DNA of 64,000 bases from the NCBI RefSeq assembly GCF_031127805.1, contig NZ_JARXHW010000011.1, positions 1-64,000 of the forward strand. Direction: 5' to 3'. This stretch comes from Thalassobacterium maritimum (GTDB lineage Bacteria > Verrucomicrobiota > Verrucomicrobiia > Opitutales > Coraliomargaritaceae). The translations under genes were made by a program, and so were the position numbers. Below the pieces are notes generated by a model. That model worked only from the letters and a program-made list of their open reading frames with translations, did no database searches and was not told where the DNA came from. This document shows, one piece after another, positions 60,834 through 64,000 of this stretch. Numbering within the stretch: position 1 is the stretch's first letter; every line of letters starts with the position of its first letter.

Positions 60834-61173
60834 TCTGTTCTTGATCGAGTTGGTCGAGTATATCGTTGATTTCAGCACCGCGCTCCAGTGATGGGTCGTA
60901 GATGAAATAGAAGGTAGGAAAATATTTGAGCGTAATCTCGCGGCTTACGCGCTGACGGATATCTTTGCCGATCCGGCGGAAGAGCTTCTGGCTGGCAGCA
61001 ATGTCCTCTTCCTCGCCAAGGACAGAGTAATAGATACGTGCGTTGCGTAAATCGGCCGAGCAATCGACATCGCTAATAGTGATAGCGGCCGTATCGGCGC
61101 GATAATAGCGGCGCATTTGCTCACTCACTTCACGGCGAAGGAGTGCGTTGATACGTGTGATGCGTTGAGACAT
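60820..61173 (-). CDS. rbfA: Ribosome-binding factor A
   Basis: RbfA helps mature the 30S subunit. The 117-residue protein has the small KH-like fold with ALLRREVSEQMRRYYRADTA at the N-terminus, ITISDVDCSADLRNARIYYSV, and KYFPTFYFIYDPSLERGAEI near the end. It follows infB in the usual order, separated by a 139-base gap with a strong long-range inverted repeat, and overlaps nrnA by 14 bases. Confidence 0.94.
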   Translation of the reverse strand: MSQRITRINALLRREVSEQMRRYYRADTAAITISDVDCSADLRNARIYYSVLGEEEDIAASQKLFRRIGKDIRQRVSREITLKYFPTFYFIYDPSLERGAEINDILDQLDQEQNAGQ

Positions 61174-61226
61174 GGCGAAACGCCGCGAGCGGCTTATGTA
61201 TGATGACTAATAAATAAAGACTAAGC

Positions 61227-61303
61227 GGAGGGGAATGCGGCGCCGCTGCGATCTATTGGCTCTCACCAGCTAGACTTGCAACGCACGGGACACATTCCCC
61301 TCC
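61227..61303. other. Long-range inverted repeat between infB and rbfA
   Basis: GGAGGGGAATG at 61227-61237 is exactly inverted as CATTCCCCTCC at 61293-61303, enclosing 55 bases with a GCGGCGCCGC palindrome. Folded RNA would form an 11-pair closing stem. No T tract follows, so it is not a simple terminator; mRNA processing or stability control is possible. Confidence 0.6.
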
Positions 61304-61312
61304 AGCAAAAAC

Positions 61313-64000
61313 TTAAAGCGACGGACGCTGCTCTTCGACAGCGAAACACTCGATGTGGTCGCCCTCTTGATAGTCGTCGTAGCCTGCCACGTTGATACCA
61401 CATTCGTAACCGGCGCGAACTTCCTTAACGTCGTCCTTAAAGCGCTTGAGCGTATCAATCTTGCTCTCATGAATGAGCTGACCACCACGCATCAGACGTG
61501 CGATGCAGTTGCGCTTGATCGAACCTTCGGTCACCATACAACCCGCGACGTTGCGCGTTTTGCCCACCGAGAACACTTGGCGAACTTCAGCAGCACCAGT
61601 CTTCTTCTCGGTGTATTCGGCGTCGAGTAGATCCGCCATGGCCTCTTCGACTTGGTCGATGAGCTCATAGATAATCGCGTGTTGCACAATACGAATGTCG
61701 TGATGCTTCGCGAGGCTTTGCACACCGTTATCGAGCTTAACGTTGAAACCAACGACCATGGCACCCCCCGCACTGGCGAGCGTGATATCGTTCTTAGTAA
61801 TGTGGCCAACGCCCTTACTGATCACTTCGAGGTCCACCTTGGTGCTTTCGATTTCCTTGAGCGCCTGAACCAATGCTTCGGTAGAGCCGTGCACGTCGGA
61901 CTTAACGATGACGCGCAGGCACTTCTTCTGCTGGTTTTCGATGGCAGCAAACAAGTCGTCAATAGTCGCGGCGCCTCCTTCAGAATTCTTCTGCTGGGCA
62001 CGAGCGGCGTCGTGGAGCTTGCGAACCTGCATGTTCTCCTCTGCGTTGCGCTTGGCAGTCTTCTCGTTCTTCTCGGTGTTAAACTTCGTGCCCGAAGCTG
62101 GCACATCGGACCAGCCGGTGACCTTAACAGGTGTGGCGGGCGGTGCGGCCTTGAGGACCTTACCGTCGGCATCGGTCATCGTTTTCACACGGCAGTAAAC
62201 TTCGCCGCATAGCAAGGCATCACCACGCTTCAGCGTGCCACGCTCGACGATCACGGTCGCGGTCGCGCCACGACCTTGCTCTACTTGAGATTCGATAATG
62301 GTGCCAGAAGCAGGGCAGCTAGGGTTCGCTTGTAACTCGAGCACTTCTGCTTGCAGCAGAATCATGTCGAGCAGATCGTCAATGTTCGTGCCCTTGAGCG
62401 CGGAAACCTCGACTGCAATCGTTTCACCGCCCCAATCTTCGGGTGCGATGCCCTTTTCCTGCATCTGCTGCTTCACGCGGTCGACGTTGGCGCCCTTCGC
62501 GTCGATCTTATTGATCGCAACGATAATGGCGTTGTTGGCCTCCTTGGCAAATTTCAGTGCTTCGTCTGTCTGTGGTTTGAAGGCGTCGTCCGCCGCGACC
62601 ACAAGGATCGAGACATCGGTCACATTGGCACCACGCTCACGCATCATGGAGAAAGCGGCGTGACCAGGCGTATCGATAAACGAAATCTTCTGGCCATTGT
62701 GCTCGATCTGATACGCACCGATGTGCTGGGTGATACCACCCGCTTCGCCGCTAACCACATTGGCCTTACGAATGGTGTCGAGCAAGGTCGTCTTACCATG
62801 GTCGACGTGTCCGAGGATACACACAACTGGTGGGCGCGGCTTGAGGAATTTAGGATCGTCGTCGTCGGGCTTCTCAACCTTCGGCTTCGCAGAACCAGTT
62901 TGCTCGTTTTGCTCGCCGCGATGATGAATTTCTAGCTCACAGCCGTGACGCGTCGCAATTTGAACGGCGACATTTTCTTCGATGGTTTGATTCATCGAAG
63001 CGAAAATGCCGAGCTCCATTAGCTCAGAAATCAATTTGAAAGGCTTGAGACCAATCTCACCAGCGAAGTCGCGAACAACGATCGGTGGTTTGATATGAAT
63101 CTTCTTAAGTCCACTCTCAGGTGCTTCAGCTGTTTCACCTTCTGGCAACGCAGTATCGGCCGCTGGTGCGGCCTCTTTTTCAACGGGCTTAGCCGCTGCC
63201 GGAGGCTTGGGCGGCCCCGCAGGTGTAGGTGCTGCCGGAGGCTTCGGTGGACCTGCAGGTTTTGGAGCAGGCGGTGTCGGGGGTGTTACCGGAGGCTTCG
63301 CAGCCGCTGGTTTCGGAGCCACAGGCGGCTTGGAAGCTGCAGGTGTTTCGACAGACTTAGGCGCCACAACTGCTTTAGCAGGAATTGCTGCTGCTGGTGG
63401 TGTCGAAGCAGGCTTCACACCCACAACTGCTTGAGGCGGAATCGCCGCGGCGGGCGGTTTTGTGCCAACAGCTGCAGTCGATGGCTTGGGTGCCTTTGGT
63501 GGGCCGCCCACCGGTGGACGTGGTGGACCGCCAGCTGGTGGTTTAGGAGGGCCGCCGGCTGGTGGCTTAGGTGGTCCCGCTGGGCTCACTGGCTTCGGTG
63601 CGGGCGGAGGTGTCACTGCTTTGACTGGCTCGGCAGGCTTTGGAGCCTTTGCCGCTTGAGCTGCTTTTTCGGCTTCGGCTTTGGCTGCTTTTTCAGCCTC
63701 AGCTTTCGCCGCCTTTTCTTCATGCTCACGCTCGATGTCCGCGACTGACTTCACGAAGACGCCCTCGGGCAACTTCGGTGCAGCAGGCGCATCGGGTTCG
63801 GCAGGAGCAGACGCCTCCTCGGTTTTTGGCGCTTCCGGCTCAGGAGCTTCGGTAGCGTATTCTTCGCGAAGGGCGTCGGCAGAGATATTATCAATCGTGC
63901 TGGAAGCGCTCTTCACCTCGAAGCCACGACTTTTCAGGAGCGCGATGAGCTCCTTGTTCTCCATTCCGATATCTTTGGAAAGTTGGTGTATACGTACACT
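61313..64000 (-). CDS. infB: Translation initiation factor IF-2 (5' end outside window)
   Basis: IF-2 is the GTPase that places initiator tRNA on the ribosome. The frame is still open at the right edge, with SVRIHQLSKDIG preceding the Met at 63964, so the true start is probably just beyond 64000. The N-terminal IF2_N region (QLSKDIGMENKELIALLKSRG) is followed by an Ala/Glu/Lys and then a Pro/Gly-rich linker with repeats of GGPPKPPA type, and the G domain begins near ILGHVDHGKTTLLDTI with IDTPGHAAFSMMRERGA and NKIDAKGANVD. Domains II-IV reach the C-terminus. It heads the translation operon downstream. Confidence 0.97.
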   Translation of the reverse strand, partial: SVRIHQLSKDIGMENKELIALLKSRGFEVKSASSTIDNISADALREEYATEAPEPEAPKTEEASAPAEPDAPAAPKLPEGVFVKSVADIEREHEEKAAKAEAEKAAKAEAEKAAQAAKAPKPAEPVKAVTPPPAPKPVSPAGPPKPPAGGPPKPPAGGPPRPPVGGPPKAPKPSTAAVGTKPPAAAIPPQAVVGVKPASTPPAAAIPAKAVVAPKSVETPAASKPPVAPKPAAAKPPVTPPTPPAPKPAGPPKPPAAPTPAGPPKPPAAAKPVEKEAAPAADTALPEGETAEAPESGLKKIHIKPPIVVRDFAGEIGLKPFKLISELMELGIFASMNQTIEENVAVQIATRHGCELEIHHRGEQNEQTGSAKPKVEKPDDDDPKFLKPRPPVVCILGHVDHGKTTLLDTIRKANVVSGEAGGITQHIGAYQIEHNGQKISFIDTPGHAAFSMMRERGANVTDVSILVVAADDAFKPQTDEALKFAKEANNAIIVAINKIDAKGANVDRVKQQMQEKGIAPEDWGGETIAVEVSALKGTNIDDLLDMILLQAEVLELQANPSCPASGTIIESQVEQGRGATATVIVERGTLKRGDALLCGEVYCRVKTMTDADGKVLKAAPPATPVKVTGWSDVPASGTKFNTEKNEKTAKRNAEENMQVRKLHDAARAQQKNSEGGAATIDDLFAAIENQQKKCLRVIVKSDVHGSTEALVQALKEIESTKVDLEVISKGVGHITKNDITLASAGGAMVVGFNVKLDNGVQSLAKHHDIRIVQHAIIYELIDQVEEAMADLLDAEYTEKKTGAAEVRQVFSVGKTRNVAGCMVTEGSIKRNCIARLMRGGQLIHESKIDTLKRFKDDVKEVRAGYECGINVAGYDDYQEGDHIECFAVEEQRPSL

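Overview
The window reads as chromosomal DNA of a free-living Gram-negative bacterium, most likely a marine-type member of the Verrucomicrobiota (Opitutales/Puniceicoccales-like). That placement is inference. It rests on the tiny AURKAIP1/COX24-type ribosomal-like protein, SUMF1-domain proteins, FkbM methyltransferase, GxxExxY protein, stand-alone pseudopilin and REP/RAYT content seen together; no rRNA or long marker alignment is available here. I found no tRNA, rRNA or CRISPR array. Most of the window is ordinary, densely packed core genome, broken by a few accessory patches.

Layout. 1-260: start of a REP-associated (RAYT) transposase cut by the window edge. 0.36-6 kb: mreB-mreC-mreD-PBP2 cell-elongation operon and tyrS, all leftward. 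6.1-11.6 kb: a three-gene SMC-like operon (MksFEB, equal to Wadjet JetABC) without the JetD/MksG nuclease. 11.6-12.1 kb: REP-like hairpins, an octamer repeat, a terminator and a 31-residue AURKAIP1/COX24-like gene. 12.1-16.2 kb: pabC-pabB, an LptF/G permease and divergent pyrE. 16.2-25.2 kb: ftsK, mannose-6-phosphate isomerase, slyD, glnD and a GAF sensor kinase. 25.2-29.5 kb: a glycan/surface patch (methyltransferase-GT2 fusion, FkbM methyltransferase, multi-pass glycosyltransferase-like protein). 29.8-33.4 kb: pseudopilin, PIN-TRAM protein with a small membrane partner, and a SUMF1-like protein. 33.5-35.8 kb: tyrA and aroA. 35.9-36.4 kb: remnant of a NYN-LOTUS gene.

36.5-50.7 kb is an energy-transduction and iron-type uptake region. 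One leftward operon encodes DUF3450, ExbB with a long periplasmic extension, ExbB, ExbD, TonB and a TPR protein. Upstream lie a PstS-like lipoprotein and a second SUMF1-like protein. A TonB-dependent receptor, a PepSY membrane protein and an unrecognised 299-residue protein paired with a flavodoxin-like protein follow. A nearly identical 15-bp 7-1-7 palindrome, similar in layout to a Fur box, lies upstream of the DUF3450 operon, the 299-residue gene and the receptor, suggesting shared regulation.

50.9-56.5 kb: cmk, plsC, a roughly 820-bp cassette with perfect 52-bp inverted repeats around a GxxExxY gene and a minisatellite, then purM, a SET-domain protein and gpsA, with REP-like pairs between genes. 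56.5-64 kb: a response regulator with a Cys-rich tail, then the classic translation operon infB-rbfA-nrnA-truB-ribF-rluD, with infB running off the right edge.

The most unusual items are the inverted-repeat cassette, the JetD-less Wadjet/Mks operon, the shared 7-1-7 operator with its unrecognised gene pair, and REP-like hairpins, one cluster of which is translated inside pabB.
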